DNA of 64,000 bases from Sacculina carcini (GCA_916048095.2 OU696574.1:11002087-11066086), one strand, 5' to 3'; counted from the stretch's first letter, positions 1 to 12,219 are shown. The notes: generated by a model not told the origin, from the sequence alone. Made by a program: numbers and translations.

Positions 1-141
1 ATTGGGCGATAACTTGATACACTGACACATCCACACGTAATATATCACACTGGTTAATGCATCATTTTTAACACGACATTCTCGTGACTTACAGATACCC
101 ACATATTTCAGCTTAATAAATACAGCCTGGTCTTTGACAGA

Positions 142-296
142 CAGGGGCGGATCCAGGGAGCAGTTTGGGGAGGGGCTGAATTTTGGGGGCGATCAGTCAT
201 GTATATGCATCATTATGCAACGTCTTTGCAATAATGCTTATATCAACTAATTGTACACAAAAAACAAATCCGTCAAATTATTAGGATCGGCCAGTG
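142..296. mobile_element. hAT-type MITE with perfect 8-bp target duplication
   Basis: A 155-bp non-coding element. It opens with CAGGGGCGGATCCAGG and closes with AGGATCGGCCAGTG, an imperfect inverted repeat of the opening. It is flanked by the identical 8-mer ttgacaga at 134-141 and 297-304. An 8-bp duplication and a CAGGGGCGGATCC terminus are typical of the hAT superfamily. There is no transposase, so it is a non-autonomous copy. Confidence 0.75.
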
Positions 297-871
297 TTGA
301 CAGACAAAACTAATATTATTTATAACGAACCGTGAAGCAAACTCATAGCTCATCAAAATTGACGGTTTTCACTGGCTGAATTTCATTGCCCGATTTCAGA
401 AAAATTGATAATTCATGACCGTCGATTGACCTTTTTCAAAATTACTTAAAAATAATATCAAAATGTTCATAAAAAACAATCAATGCTATAAAAACACATT
501 ATATATGATAATCTGTGTGTGTAACTCATGAAAAAACAAATTTAAAAAATCAAACAGTGCCCAAATGCACAAACCACGTGCAAATGAATTAATGGTGATA
601 TGTGAGAAGCGGATTACAATAAGAGTTGATCTATGTACAAGAGGAATACGCGACTAAGAGAGAGGGGTAGCATGAAATGATAGAGTGAAGGAAACACTGC
701 CTGTGTGTGTACGCGTATGTATGTGTGTCTGTATGTGTGTGTGTGTATGTGTGCTTGAGTTTGTTGTTCCGTGAAACATGCTTGTAATGTGTGCAAAACA
801 GAGCGCACTATGAATACGCAAAACAACAACTGTAAATACAATACCATGTAGCCACACACAAAAACTCACCA

Positions 872-923
<52 letters not shown>

Positions 924-1795
924 AGTAGCGACATGATTCGCACATTGAGAAGACAGCAGGGCGGCAACTTCCACCGGAAATGGAGTGCACGTGCGTGGCA
1001 GTTTTTCTCGCTGTCTGTGCGCATGTGTATGTGTGTGTATGTTAGTGGTAATGGTGGTACCAGATCAACATGTTCTCATTTCTGGTGAAATACCGACCAA
1101 TACGAGACAGGGTCGGGAAAATCTCTATAAACTTCGGTGAATATCACGTGCATTAAGGCCGAGTAAGCCTCCACTTGACTCATGTTTGGATGATATAAGA
1201 ATAAATATATCAGCTGCCTAAATTGCATCCAATTTTCACCTCTCAAAAATAATACTACACTATGATAATCTAATACCTTCTATAATCTCCCTATGATATA
1301 CCTGATATAGTAATTATTACCATAACATCACAAGTTTCTTGTGCGACTAAAACGTTTGAAAAACAAAATTTGAGTAACATAAAATTTAAAAAAAAATTCT
1401 TTAAACAACTGAATTTGTGATTGCAAGACAAATATTTGCACACGACTGAAACACAAACAGGCACTAATCAACAATATCAAGTCAACACACACACACATAT
1501 ATATACAAGCATACAAGCACGCATCACGAACTATTTCCAATAAGATCTCGCCTGTGATAGCCCAAATTGGACACGCGTGTATGTGTGTGTGTGTGTGCGT
1601 CTGTATGTGATGACAGATAGGCAGTATCACAGCGCGATCACGTGACACAGTGTGACACGGTCAGGTCAAACACGTGCCTTTCTTGTGTAACGGAGCCAAG
1701 ATGAATCAATTTATCTTCTCTCCTCTCATCAACTGTTTCTGCTCTCGTAACAATGCTCTCTCTCTCTCACTTGTGTTCACTTCCATGTTCAGGTG
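297..1795. other. Gene-free stretch with CA/TG microsatellites
   Basis: I see no credible exon here. Open frames are translations of (CA)n/(TG)n tracts, chiefly 690-760 and 879-921. The remainder is AT-rich single-copy-looking DNA. Confidence 0.6.
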
Positions 1796-1814
1796 TGTGT
1801 GTGTGTGTGTGTGT

Positions 1815-2263
1815 GTGTAAGTAAGTAAATATATTTGCCACTCATCATAACATGTACACAATAAAGAAAGATAAAGCAATATATGTGGCGCATGTCCATT
1901 AAGCCGAAACTCCTGATGGACATTTAGGATCAATATATAGATACATGAACAATTATACACGCACAACACATACACGAATACTTATACACTTATACCTACA
2001 TACATACATGTTTGCATACACATCAGAGATTCATCTTCATCAATGCGATGGCTGTCAGTCGCAACAACCACCGGCCACTATTACTGCTGCTCAAGCTGTT
2101 GTTGGCGAAAGTGTTTTTTCATCTCTATTTTAACAGAGTTCAGTGAGCCAGTGTTTGCTAAGGTGTTAATTTTTGCTGGTAGATTATTATATATTTGAAT
2201 GCCTGAATATAATATACTGTTTCTGAATAGACTGGTTCTGAATTGGGGTGTAATTAGATGCAA
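1815..2263 (-). mobile_element. 3' end of a non-LTR (CR1/Jockey-like) retrotransposon
   Basis: On the minus strand 2263-2081 is open and reads like the last 60 residues of an ORF2 polyprotein: an RTSLFRNSILYSGIQIYNNLP-like segment, the conserved region just behind the reverse transcriptase domain of many LINEs. It is followed by about 260 bp of 3' untranslated sequence ending in a TTTACTTACTTAC tail that runs into a (CA)n tract at 1796-1818. The 5' part is missing, as in 5'-truncated LINE insertions. Family level is tentative. Confidence 0.6.
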
Positions 2264-2282
2264 TTTGTGTCACACGTATTGT

Positions 2283-2313
<31 letters not shown>

Positions 2314-4452
2314 CAGTGTGGAAATAGACAGGAAGACCATTAGCAATTATACGGTGGTTATTTGATGATAGCAAATTCTCCGCAGTTTGTTATCTAACCG
2401 TGCAGTCATTATGCCTTGGTCAATTCAACTCCTACATTCCACTAATGAGCTAATCTTAATAGGATCAACTTCAACGATCAACTGAGTCAACTTTGGAAGA
2501 CTAATACATGACGGCATGATATAACACAAATCTATGTGCTTGGATGCATGACAATAATTTACAGTAAAATACGTCATATAAAACGATATTGTAAATCAAA
2601 TACACTGTTCACTAGTTGAGCGGCGCTGAAACTCACATTTAGTGTGAAATACACCACTGCGTTATATACACCAGACAAAACAATGAAGAGAAATAGAGAG
2701 AGGGAGAGGAAGAGAAGCAGAGCATCGGTGATCACAGTGAATCACCAAAAGTGACCAGAAGACAAACAACAGCAAACACAACAACAATAATAATACTAAC
2801 AATACTAATAACAATAATAATACTCAACTACATCTCGGTACAATAATACCTGCCTCAAACATATACACCTGAGCTACACTCAGGCTGTGCTGTCTCACTT
2901 TCCCTGCACTGTGAGTATCCAATTTGTGCCTGAACTCATCTGTATATTTCTGGTCTCTACATGATAGTATTGTGCTATATGTTCCAAATGTCAATTCGCC
3001 TCAAGGGAAACTGTACTTTTTATATCTTTTTTGCAGCGATATTTTGAAAGCTTCTTAGCATGCCCCTTACTTTGTCTTGCCTAATCAATCCAATTTCCTC
3101 CCGAGCCTTGTGTGTATGTGTGTGTGTGCGTGTTTATGTGCGCATGTGTGTGTGTGTGTGTTTAATGAAGTGTAAAATGTGACCCATACACCCACACAAG
3201 TGACCTCGAGTGGGTCATATGCATCGAATATGTATATTACTCATGTGACGATACTATGAGAAAACACACGCACACAAACACACACAAACACACACATTTA
3301 CTTCCCTCAAATCGGCTCGTGTCATCACGTGATCACGAGAGACAGGTGCGTCGGCAGCTTTTGTGCCGGAAAATTATCCACTATACACACACGCGAGCGA
3401 GCGAGCGAGTGATCAGTCAAAACACACACTCACACATGCATTGATTCAGCTCTGGTGAATTGCGGCTACCGAGCTGAAAAAAAACAGATAATATCCCACA
3501 CAAAACTCGAGCGTTCACCGAGTCAATACAATATTATAATGTTCTAATTCCGGCAGCAAAGAAACAGAATATGCCATCCAAGAGAGATAGCGATAATACA
3601 GCACGAAGGAGGAGGGAGGAAAACAGAAGAGGTTAAGCAGGTACAGGCTTTTAGTCGCCTCTTACAAGACACGCAGCGGGTACGGCGGCAGTATTATTAT
3701 ACCCTGACCGCAGGGGCAATGGAATATCACGATATAATATTTTATAATATTTGAATAAACTTGTATAAATATCCAGATTATAACCACAAGCCTTTCCAGC
3801 CACTCACACGACAACGCACGAACCTACGAATTTACGTGTGTCTGCATGTGTGTGTGTGTATGTTTGTGAATGTGTATGTGTAAGACCTTTTATGCGTGTT
3901 CTGATTCACACACACACACACACATACACACACAGGTGTATGCGCGTGTGCAATGTGTATGTGCCGCTGTTTGGCAGAATCATTGTGCAACAAATCGTAC
4001 CCATATATATCCAGTGTGGGTGTGTGTGTGTATGAGTATGTATGTGTGTGTGTCTCAGAACACTGGTACCAATGGCACATAGGAGACTGCTTGTCACAAG
4101 GCCACTTGGAACAAAGGCATCGGCATAATCATCATCAGCACCTCATTATCTAACAAAACAACAACAACCGTGAAATACAACGCTGATTTGCATGTACATG
4201 ACGAATTATTTCTCCCACCACTCGTCACCGCCCTGACTGAGAGCACTAGACCTCGAGTGATCCGATCAACACAGATCACACAAGTGATCAATCTAGCAGA
4301 CATACAGACAGACAGACAGACAACAAGCTACATAGCAGCTGTCTCCTTCATGAATTGTATTACTGAGTTACTGAACTATATGAATTACCTTAATAAATTA
4401 CTGAACTACGTTCATTACATTACTGAATTTCCATCTTCCTGGCTGAAACATT
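2264..4452. other. Gene-free, repeat-rich stretch
   Basis: (TG)n at 2285-2312, an AAC/AAT-rich run near 2760-2825, TG-rich 3110-3160, CA-rich 3255-3300, and mixed TG/CA blocks 3836-4060. A segment at about 3650-3725 (an AGTCGCCTCTTACAAGACAC-type sequence) resembles dispersed repeats in other invertebrates, but I cannot name the family. No exon is supported. Confidence 0.5.
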
Positions 4453-4593
4453 TACTTTTCGAACTCTCTTTCTTTCTATATATTTTGAGCGCTTCCGGTA
4501 CATGGAGCCACCGCAGGGTGGTAATAGTGTTTGCACTCTTCTCATGCTACTGGATTCGCCTGTAATTAATAATGATAATAATAATAATAAAGA
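4453..4593 (+). repeat. SINE-like repeat family B, copy 1
   Basis: Shares the segment GGTACATGGAGCCACCGCAG through CTGGATTCGCCTGTAATTAA with two other places in this window (24088-24189, and 54687-54842 on the other strand). The copies end in an (AATAAT)n tail, which marks the 3' end. Copies 1 and 3 also share an upstream block containing CTTTTCGAACTCTCTTT. The head was not identified, so SINE versus LINE tail is open. Confidence 0.6.
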
Positions 4594-6424
4594 CAGCGAG
4601 GACCGCGGCGTTGTAGAACAGTGTGCACGTGACAATTTCACAAGCATCACAGTAAATGCCGACTGGAAATCACCGAAACCATAGACAAGCATAGCAAGCA
4701 GGCTAACTTGATCGATGTGAAGACATAGAAAGGCATTGACATTGATAATTGTTGGTTTTTAGATGCACCAGTTTACCGACGCCCGATTCAAATCAAATAT
4801 CACAAAAAACACACAGAATATATTGGTAATTTATATATGTATCTCAGTTTACGCTCACTTTTGCTCATTCTCCCCGTTCTCGTATGGTATTTTGTTTGTT
4901 GTCTCATTTTCGTATACCTCAATTCAGTATTATGTGCGGGTTATGTAGGGTTAGATTAGGCTGGCTGTACTACGTTAGGTTGTGTATGTGTGCATGTGTG
5001 TAGGTGTACGTGTATGTATGTGTGTATGTCAGTTGATGAGAGCCAGGATCAATCAATTGGTCACACACACACACACACACACAGCACTACGTGTCCATGC
5101 CAATCAACAGACGCACTCACACACAGGTGTACGTGCGATGAGGCAAAAAACACGGGTCAAGGAAATAGTCGAGTAAATGGCGACACCTTGTACCAACGTG
5201 TAACAACAATTGCCAAGTGCATGTCTTCGCGAAAATATCAGGAAAATGTCTGTTGTTATTACAGTCGGCCTATTAGCGCATAAACACACACACAATAATA
5301 ACCCCCCAAATATGTTTTCATCAACTCATAATCAATAGGTTGACTAAAAGAGGACAAGAAAAAGTACATTTCTGTAGAATTTGTTGACATAAGCATTATC
5401 GCAAAGCAAATTCGCACATTATTGTGTGTGTGTGTAAATGTGTGTATATATCATTGAAATAATGCCCCAAATCATAACATTCACACGCTACCTAGTCACT
5501 CATTCACCTTCATTTATTCGACAAAAAAGATGGCTGACATGGCAGAATTATTTGCAGTAATGGAGCTCTTTTGTTGCATAATTGCATGATTTGTGTTGAC
5601 TTTTCACTAGTGGACATAATCTCCGAAAGATCCAACATTAATATGGAATTATGAAATCAGAGATATTATTTTGATACAGATTCTCACTAAGGAATGTAGA
5701 TTATTATGTAATTTATACTATGTAGTGTGGTTTGTTTGTGATTTCGTGTTCAACTTTATGTGGGCTAATAAGCTGTCGAACTTCCAACCGCTCGTCATTG
5801 TGTCTGTGTGATAGTTTCATTGAGTTTTTATACCAATCATACGAATCGCGTTGCTAATTCTTATGTTATACGTGCAATTACTGGCCACAAATAATACTGA
5901 ATGTCCGTTCCTCAAATTTTACGATCTTAAACGTCAAATTTGAGTTCATAAATGTCAATGGAAAAAATAGTGTACTTACCAATTGTTCCCAAGCTAAAAT
6001 TCAACTTATCACCTAACACGCCATCCTAATCAATGTGTCCGATATTCTAGTCTGCCTAGCACCATTCATATACACTACACACCATCACACACACACACAC
6101 TGCACAACTACCACTACACTGTAGTATTAAAATACACAAGACACGACCTACTCCACGCACGCGCACACAGGCACACACACACACCTAGACACACCAAGCA
6201 CGCGCAGTCAACTGACCAGACATCTCGCTTCACTCCATGTGTGTTCAGCTGTCAAACCCCCGCGGCCATCCAGCAAAACAGTGGCACGTGCATCACTCGG
6301 TCGATCACTGCTGTTTTGCTGTTTTGCTGTTTTGTGCGTGTGCTGGCGCATTTGTTGCGTATCACGTGAGTTTTATTCAGCAGCGCCGCCAGGAAATGAT
6401 ATTGGGAGGTTGTACTAATGATAT
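4594..6424. other. Gene-free stretch
   Basis: TG/CA-rich blocks lie at 4980-5130 and 6080-6190; the rest is AT-rich. Short open frames show no family resemblance and no paired splice signals. A CAGCGCCGCCAGG sequence at 6381-6393 resembles a hAT terminus, but I find no partner. Confidence 0.5.
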
Positions 6425-6512
6425 TATAATGAAAATTACGCATTTTGAACACAGCAGTGAAGAAGGCTATTTCGCGTGTTATTCTGCGAGGCAAAACCTC
6501 ACGACTTCCAAT
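6425..6512 (-). repeat. SINE family C, 3' fragment
   Basis: About 85 bp matching the 3' half of the tRNA-headed SINE at 12344-12645: shared words include AATTACGCATT, AACACAGCAGT, TTCGCGTGT and AAACCTCACG. Orientation matches that copy. The tRNA-like head is absent, so this is a truncated or decayed copy. Confidence 0.5.
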
Positions 6513-6951
6513 AATAATAAAAATAACGTAATAATAAATGAACGGAAGCAGCTTGAAAATGCTGGAATATATTGATTAATTTTGGACGAATCGTTGAACT
6601 ATTGTCGATACCTCAGCCGCATACACGTTTTTGTTTGTCAAAAACTTGTTTTTTCTACATTTGTTTTAAGAAAATATATCGAAGAAAACGACGTCAAATA
6701 TTGCACAGAATATGTTTTAATGGCTTTTTGTGATAAAAATTTTACTTCACGTATAACTGCAAATAAATTTCGGAGTGGAAAACACAAGAATTACAGTTCA
6801 GAACGCTAACTGGGAATTTTATACAGGAAGTTGTTTGATGTAAATGTCACGTGTTGTATACTGATAATAATGTTTTAATTCACATGGTTACATATAATTT
6901 CGACAATGTGAATCAAACAGCCGTTACTGGCAGCATAGATGACATATCAAG

Positions 6952-7167
6952 CTAACTGGTCACCATTTGTGCCCGCGGGCAGCGACGGTGACCCCACGAG
7001 CTCGGGGTCGTGTATGAACTGCCGTAGTGCAGTCTGCGGTCACGTGACCCTGCTGTCGATGACCTGTCAATATACTGAGCCGACCTCCATCTATTGCTGT
7101 GCAAAATTGTAGCGGATTGTTCGTGTTGCAGTGTCAGGTAGCCAGAGGTGAGAATCCGCTGGATCAT
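6952..7167 (-). CDS. Possible first coding exon, unknown product
   Basis: A 71-codon minus-strand frame in a locally GC-rich, non-repetitive patch. It begins MIQRILTSGYLTLQHEQSAT, a basic/hydroxylated start that could be a mitochondrial presequence. A donor-like CAG/GTCATC lies after the codon for residue 36 (about 7060). No downstream exon was found and no family is recognised. It may be chance. Confidence 0.2.
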   Translation of the reverse strand: MIQRILTSGYLTLQHEQSATILHSNRWRSAQYIDRSSTAGSRDRRLHYGSSYTTPSSWGHRRCPRAQMVTS

Positions 7168-7261
7168 ATGACAATATGATAACAGGTCACTACAACAATA
7201 TCAACTTAGCGTGTAAACAAACATGTATTTGATATAGCGGCAAGTAAATCAGAGGCGCGTA

Positions 7262-7323
7262 AAACAGTAAAACTGCTGGTAACAATATAAAACAGTAAAA
7301 CTGCTGGTAACAATATAAAACAG
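7262..7323. repeat. Short tandem duplication
   Basis: A unit of about 28 bp containing AAAACAGTAAAACTGCTGGT occurs twice in tandem with a partial third copy. The rest of 7168-7517 shows nothing I can annotate. Confidence 0.6.
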
Positions 7324-7525
7324 TAATAGCTCATAGGAGAAACATAAATGAGCCAGTAAAAATGACACACATGATATTTAAAAAATAGCGAGTATACAAA
7401 CAGCAATAAAGAACACATTACACAGTATTAGATATCTAACACCGGTGCCTAATGTCAAATAATAATGTAGTTAGGACGAGAGTTAGTGGTGTCGAAATGG
7501 AGGAATCAAAGGCGTGGGCTAAGAT

Positions 7526-7778
7526 CAGAGTCGTTGCGAGGAATTATGGGTCCCCCGAAGGCAACACTTGGGGCCCCCATTATAAATAAATCACCAAATA
7601 ATGAATGTATTTATTAGACATAAACACATAATACAAGCTCAGGTGAAAACATCTGAGCAAAAAAGTAAAGGCTATACATAATAAATATGATAAATCTTAA
7701 TATCAAACGTGAAGCAACGGGCCCCTCAACATTCTGGCCCCCCGGCAGGGGGGTACGGGGGCGGTTGCTACGGCTCTG
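7526..7778. mobile_element. hAT-type MITE (CAGAG family), copy 1
   Basis: A 253-bp element with terminal inverted repeats, CAGAGTCGTTGCGAGG at the left and TTGCTACGGCTCTG at the right, and GC-rich runs (GGGTCCCCC and GGCCCCCC) just inside. Flanking 8-mers gctaagat (7518-7525) and gctaggat (7779-7786) match at 7 of 8 positions, as expected for an ageing hAT target duplication. A second copy is at 53988-54170. Confidence 0.75.
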
Positions 7779-8172
7779 GCTAGGATAATACTGGAAGATG
7801 AAAATATGACCTCAACTCCTCGATATCCTGAAAATTCAACCACAAGCGACAAGCCTATTTCTCAAAATTATCATTTTCTTCTAAGCCAGTAATCTGCATG
7901 GGGAATAGACAGGTTAACAAGTGGGGAATTAAACGTCGAACAGAACAGGACAACTATGTGTGTGTGTGTGTGTTTTCTTCAATCGGAATTTGTTTATTTT
8001 AGTTTCTAGTTACTTCCTGACATATAATTTTGCGGAACGACTGAATGTATTGCATTTATCAGCGCTGTTGTTGTGGAAAATGAAGTGATTGCTCATTAAC
8101 AAGTGGAGAATCAGAGAGAAAACATGATCACGCAAAATTCGTGATTGCATCTAATGCTTGTGTCCGGGTGTT

Positions 8173-8405
8173 TCATGTTGTATGCATGGCTAGATTTGTG
8201 GCAATACGCACGGTATTTGCCGCGGCGTTTGCTCTGTTATTTGAGCAGCATTGTCGCGAGCCAGCTGGTGATGAGGTGTGAACATTGCTGCTGTGTACGA
8301 CAACGTGAGTGTCACTTGAAAAATGAACCATTTGCTCGGGCAGCCGGACAGTCAAATTATCCTCGATGCCAAGTGAGAACAATTTATCCAGTCGTTGACG
8401 AGTGA
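8173..8405. other. Possible exon on either strand
   Basis: A patch of higher GC and complexity. On the minus strand a frame (DNLTVRLPEQMVHFSSDTHV onward, stop at 8173) would continue in phase from the orphan gene exon ending at 9497, giving about 60 more residues. On the plus strand an ATG at 8321 opens MNHLLGQPDSQIILDAK, ending at a strong donor (CAA/GTGAGAAC, about 8373). The two readings exclude each other; neither is confirmed. Confidence 0.2.
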
Positions 8406-8496
8406 TTGGTGAACGGGAAGGAGAAGACGGGTCACCACTGACCTCACTAGCAGTCAGTTCAGACAGCCACAGACACAGGTCATCAACCGCCTGACA

Positions 8497-8497
<1 letters not shown>

Positions 8498-8571
<74 letters not shown>
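8498..8571. repeat. (CA)n microsatellite
   Basis: A pure dinucleotide run of about 37 units. Confidence 0.95.
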
Positions 8572-8575
<4 letters not shown>

Positions 8576-8686
8576 GTGTACAATAATGGATAATGTGCAA
8601 TAAAGTAACTTATCGCTGATACCCCTTCCTTATAAAGGTGCCGGGAACTTTTGAAAGGCTTGTCAAGGGTGCCGCAAGCTAGAAAA

Positions 8687-8701
8687 GGTTGGGAACCACT
8701 G
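8687..8701 (-). mobile_element. Solitary hAT terminus
   Basis: Reads CAGTGGTTCCCAACC on the minus strand, the widespread hAT (Charlie-like) terminal motif. The preceding 80 bp (ACCCCTTCCTTATAAAGG to GCCGCAAGC) probably belongs to the element. No partner end was found, so its extent is unknown. Confidence 0.5.
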
Positions 8702-8836
8702 CATTAGGCTATTTTAATACGAGATATTTCCTTGATATAAATGCAATAAATTTATAAAAAAGTATTCAAATTATTTAATATAGAAGCTAGAAAACGTCAA
8801 AGTTGTTGTACTCAATATAATTATAGGAGGTAATGT

Positions 8837-8837
8837 G

Positions 8838-8877
<40 letters not shown>

Positions 8878-8965
8878 GTAATCAAGCAATCAATCAATCA
8901 ATCAATCAATTAATCGATCAATCAATCAATCGATCAATCAATCAATCAATCAATCAAGCAATCAA

Positions 8966-9000
<35 letters not shown>

Positions 9001-9005
9001 CTCAC

Positions 9006-9050
<45 letters not shown>

Positions 9051-9150
9051 TAATCGATCAATCAATCAATCAATCAATCAAGTAATTAATCAATCAATCA
9101 ATCAATCAATCAATTAATCAATTAATCAATTAATCAATCAATCAATCAAT
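8837..9150. repeat. (ATCA)n tetranucleotide array
   Basis: About 314 bp of slightly interrupted tetranucleotide repeats. It is open in frame as a run of Ile-Asn-Gln-Ser, which is not a gene. It is cut on its right by the MITE at 9151. Confidence 0.95.
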
Positions 9151-9448
9151 CAGGGACGTAGATTTGTGTCGAGGCTCGGGGGACGACAACCAGCCTCAAC
9201 TATTCTGTGTCTTTTAAATTACAACACACACATACCTCAATGAAAAGTATATTGTGTAAAGTATAAATGTTCATATATTTATGATTGTTTACATAATTCG
9301 TGTATTGTTATATTTTTGCTATGCTGGTTTTGATGATAATATACCCAATGAACTGAACTTAGCAAAATTCTCGGGGGGGTATTATTGCATATTCATCGTG
9401 CCCAGCCAATTTGCCGGGGGGTATATACCCCCCATATCTACACCTATA
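9151..9448 (-). mobile_element. hAT-like MITE family GGGCGTAGAT, copy 1
   Basis: Reverse-oriented copy of a family with four members in 8 kb. It starts CAGGGACGTAGATTTGTG and ends ATACCCCCCATATCTACACC; between them it shares the block around ATACCCAATGAACTGA. It sits inside the ATCA array with caatcaat on both sides (9143-9150, 9449-9456). In a repeat array this duplication is suggestive only. Confidence 0.7.
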
Positions 9449-9496
9449 CAATCAATCATAGCGATGACAATTTCATGTCGTCGGCGTGGAAATCAC

Positions 9497-10787
9497 CTGT
9501 TGGTTGCACTTTTCACTGGTCGAGTTGAGTTGGTCATTGCTAGAAGCGACAGCACGTCTGGTGTTGGCACGAGTTTGATGCAGCTGCTGTACGGTCCGCT
9601 GGTGTCTATGAGACGTCGACTCGGACTCACACTGACGATGCTGCTTTGAAACCTGCTTTATAAATCGACAGTACGGATCGTCCAAGTCCTCTTGTTGCTC
9701 ATGCTGCCTTGATTTTTGGTTAGGAAGCCTAGGTGAAGATAAACACACACACACACACTGGATGTTAAAAAAATGACTGGATAGTGTGAAATACTGGCTA
9801 TTTCAAGGAAGCTTGGTTACTAGATGGTTGGTTGGAGACAGGACAGTACGAGCACAGCTCATCTCCTGTGCTAAATAAATAGGTGAGCGCACAAACATAC
9901 ATACGCATATACTTCTACTTTGTTGCAATGATGAAATATCCGTGATAGTTGTGTGTGTGTGTGTGTGTGCGTGTCAATACACGGGGATGAATTGAAATGT
10001 TTGATTTCTGGCGCCACACGCACACATACACAACGTCTTCTACCTGCGTATACCCACCTTATTAATTACTGTGTTGTGCTTGTGTATGTGTGTAGAGGTA
10101 ACGTGGCTGGATATCTCACGTGCACTTAAACGGGTTGTGCCGTTTAGCAGTCGACATGCTGCTAATGATGTTTTGATCTTCCTGTCGTTGATTTAGTCTG
10201 ATTAAAGTGTTGCGGTATCGACGTTGAAGTTGTGTGTTCAACGTATCGTCGATTTCGTCACGATTTGCTATCGAGTTCTCGTCTGACATCGCTGCTTTCA
10301 GATCTGTCGCTCCCGGCGGCGTTTTCGCTATAGATGTCGTACTCAACGGAAAATCAATTATGTCTGACGCCCCTCCTCCATCGCCACCTACACTGCTGTC
10401 TAGGAGTCTAGCCTCACTGTTGTCTAGGTGTCTAGAATGACTTTTGTCTAGGAGTCTAGAATGACTGCTGTCTAGGTGTCTAGATTGACTGTTGTCTAGG
10501 TGTCTAGACTCACTGTTTTCTAGGTGTCTAGACTCACTGTTGTCTAGGAGTCTAGAATGAGTGTTGTCTAGACTGCTGTCTAGATGGCATTGCTCTTCTC
10601 GTACCATCTCTGCCTTATCGCTGAGAAGAATATGGCTCGATTTTTTCCTGGATATATCCTGGGTGTTCTGCTCTTCTTCTGATACTGCGTTGGCACCATT
10701 CGGTATGTTAGGAACGGCTTCTGATGTCCTGTTCAGTGGGCCACTGTTTAATTCAGCAGATTCAACGGACGTCGAGCCAGGAGACAT
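9497..10787 (-). CDS. Orphan gene with 8-residue coding repeats
   Basis: At least two exons on the minus strand: 10787-10120 (ATG at 10787) and 9728-9497, joined in phase (AC/GTGAGA donor; CACCTAG acceptor) across a 388-bp intron. The exon at 9497 ends at a CAG/GTGATT donor, so a further exon is expected, possibly at 8382-8173. The product is at least about 300 residues, hydrophilic and Ser/Asn/Glu rich. Around residues 68-132 lie about eight copies of an SRHLDNSE-like 8-mer encoded by a 24-bp minisatellite (10395-10590) with GTCTAGG-GTCTAGA words. The tail is basic and Gln/Arg rich. No domain is recognised. The open frame preserved through the array and the phase-matched splice favour a real gene. 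It may extend upstream to 11593. It lies head-to-head with PBX. Confidence 0.45.
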
Positions 10788-11437
10788 AGTGTGATTATGA
10801 TTAAAATTTTCAATAAAATTTCAAATTTTTGGTATTTGCTCAAGAATAAACAATAATAGAAAGACTGAAACTCAAATAATTTAGCATATTAGGAAATTAT
10901 GTATACATCTAACTTATGTAGAAATGATTTGCTATTCTATATAAATTCTGAATAAACGAATAGACTAAAAAACGTTGAGTTATTGTTTCTGAGCTTCCAA
11001 TAAGGACAGGTAAATATTAATTATCCACATGGATGTGAGTGGTCCAGTCAGTCTGATTCCACTCTGATACTAACAACTCAACGGTTAACAACAACAACAA
11101 CAACTTGACACAACAACGCGGATAAATCAATTACATTGTATTTCCCACTAAATTACATGTGAGCAAGTCACTGGAAATCAGAATAAATCAATTCAAATCG
11201 ATAAAAACACTTTTGTCTCTCTGTCCGATCTGTAATTCCCACTTTAGAACGCTTACAATTCCAGCCAGTGGGAAATTCGCTACTGCTTACGGACCATGGT
11301 TCACATTAGTTCATACGGTCCATAGTTCACAGTAGTTTACATTAAGGACCATAGTTATGGGTGAATTTGTGGATTTAGCCGACCGAAACTCGCCTGATCT
11401 TGTTGAGTTTGCCCAGAGGGGTGTTGTAGGCGATCAC

Positions 11438-11593
11438 TTGATATATTCTTGTGTCCGAGTTCGAGTCGGCACTGGCCTTGTGGGACCACTTCGACCGTTC
11501 TGTAAGATCCGAGTTATTTGCACAGTTCTCAAGCGGCGATGATGTTTCATCTTCCGTCGCATCTCTCGATGATTGCGTAAATTCAAGCTCCAT
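11438..11593 (-). CDS. Possible 5' exon of the orphan gene
   Basis: ATG at 11593 opens 52 codons (MELEFTQSSRDATEDETSSP onward), acidic and Ser-rich like the gene at 9497-10787. It ends in phase 0 at a CAA/GTGATC donor. Upstream in this frame is a stop, which supports the ATG. The acceptor that would join it to the next exon was not fixed. Confidence 0.3.
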
Positions 11594-12040
11594 TGAAATT
11601 CTCGCTCTCTAACCAACTCACCCTGTGAAGGTTCATTAATGAAGGTATTGAGGTCTATTAATATATGCAATATAATATATAATATATATTATTAATAATT
11701 AATATATAATATATGAGGTCTATGCAATATATGTATGAAGCCAAATGTAGTTTCTTTAGACAAGTGAGCAGCTAAATAATTGAACAACTGGAAATTAATA
11801 CGGTGCTGTTATATCAAATATAACAAGTTAGAAAAATGAATAAAAATGAATAATTATAATTTCAATTTTAATAATAACTCCTAGAAAATTACTTGAAGCC
11901 ACAGGATACAGCCGGGATAACAGGATTTAATTGTGAAATCATTTAACGATTAGCAATGTAAAGCAATGATAAATCAGAATAGTAAAGTAAAACTGAATAT
12001 TAGAGCACAGTACACTGTAGATGCCGTTGTAAATTATTAC

Positions 12041-12148
12041 TTGGCCTCTCGCATTTACTCGATCAGACGAGTTTGTTCGATATGCTTCTCGGCGCAGGCG
12101 CAATACAAGTGCTAGAAATTCAGACACGTGACGTTTGTGATGGGGCAC
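12041..12148 (-). CDS. Possible short ATG exon
   Basis: A 36-codon frame (MPHHKRHVSEFLALVLRLRR onward) ends in phase 0 at a CAA/GTAATA donor. It could be an alternative first exon of the minus-strand orphan gene. A plausible partner acceptor is TTCACAG at about 11623. Weak evidence only. Confidence 0.18.
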
Positions 12149-12219
12149 TTGACTGAGTCAAAACACCTTCAGCTTGTGTCTTTTTAGTTAAAAAATATGT
12201 GATAATATGCATCCATTAT

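Noticed and set aside
8835-9053. 72-codon Ile-Asn-Gln-Ser ORF
   Set aside because: Direct product of an (ATCA)n array.
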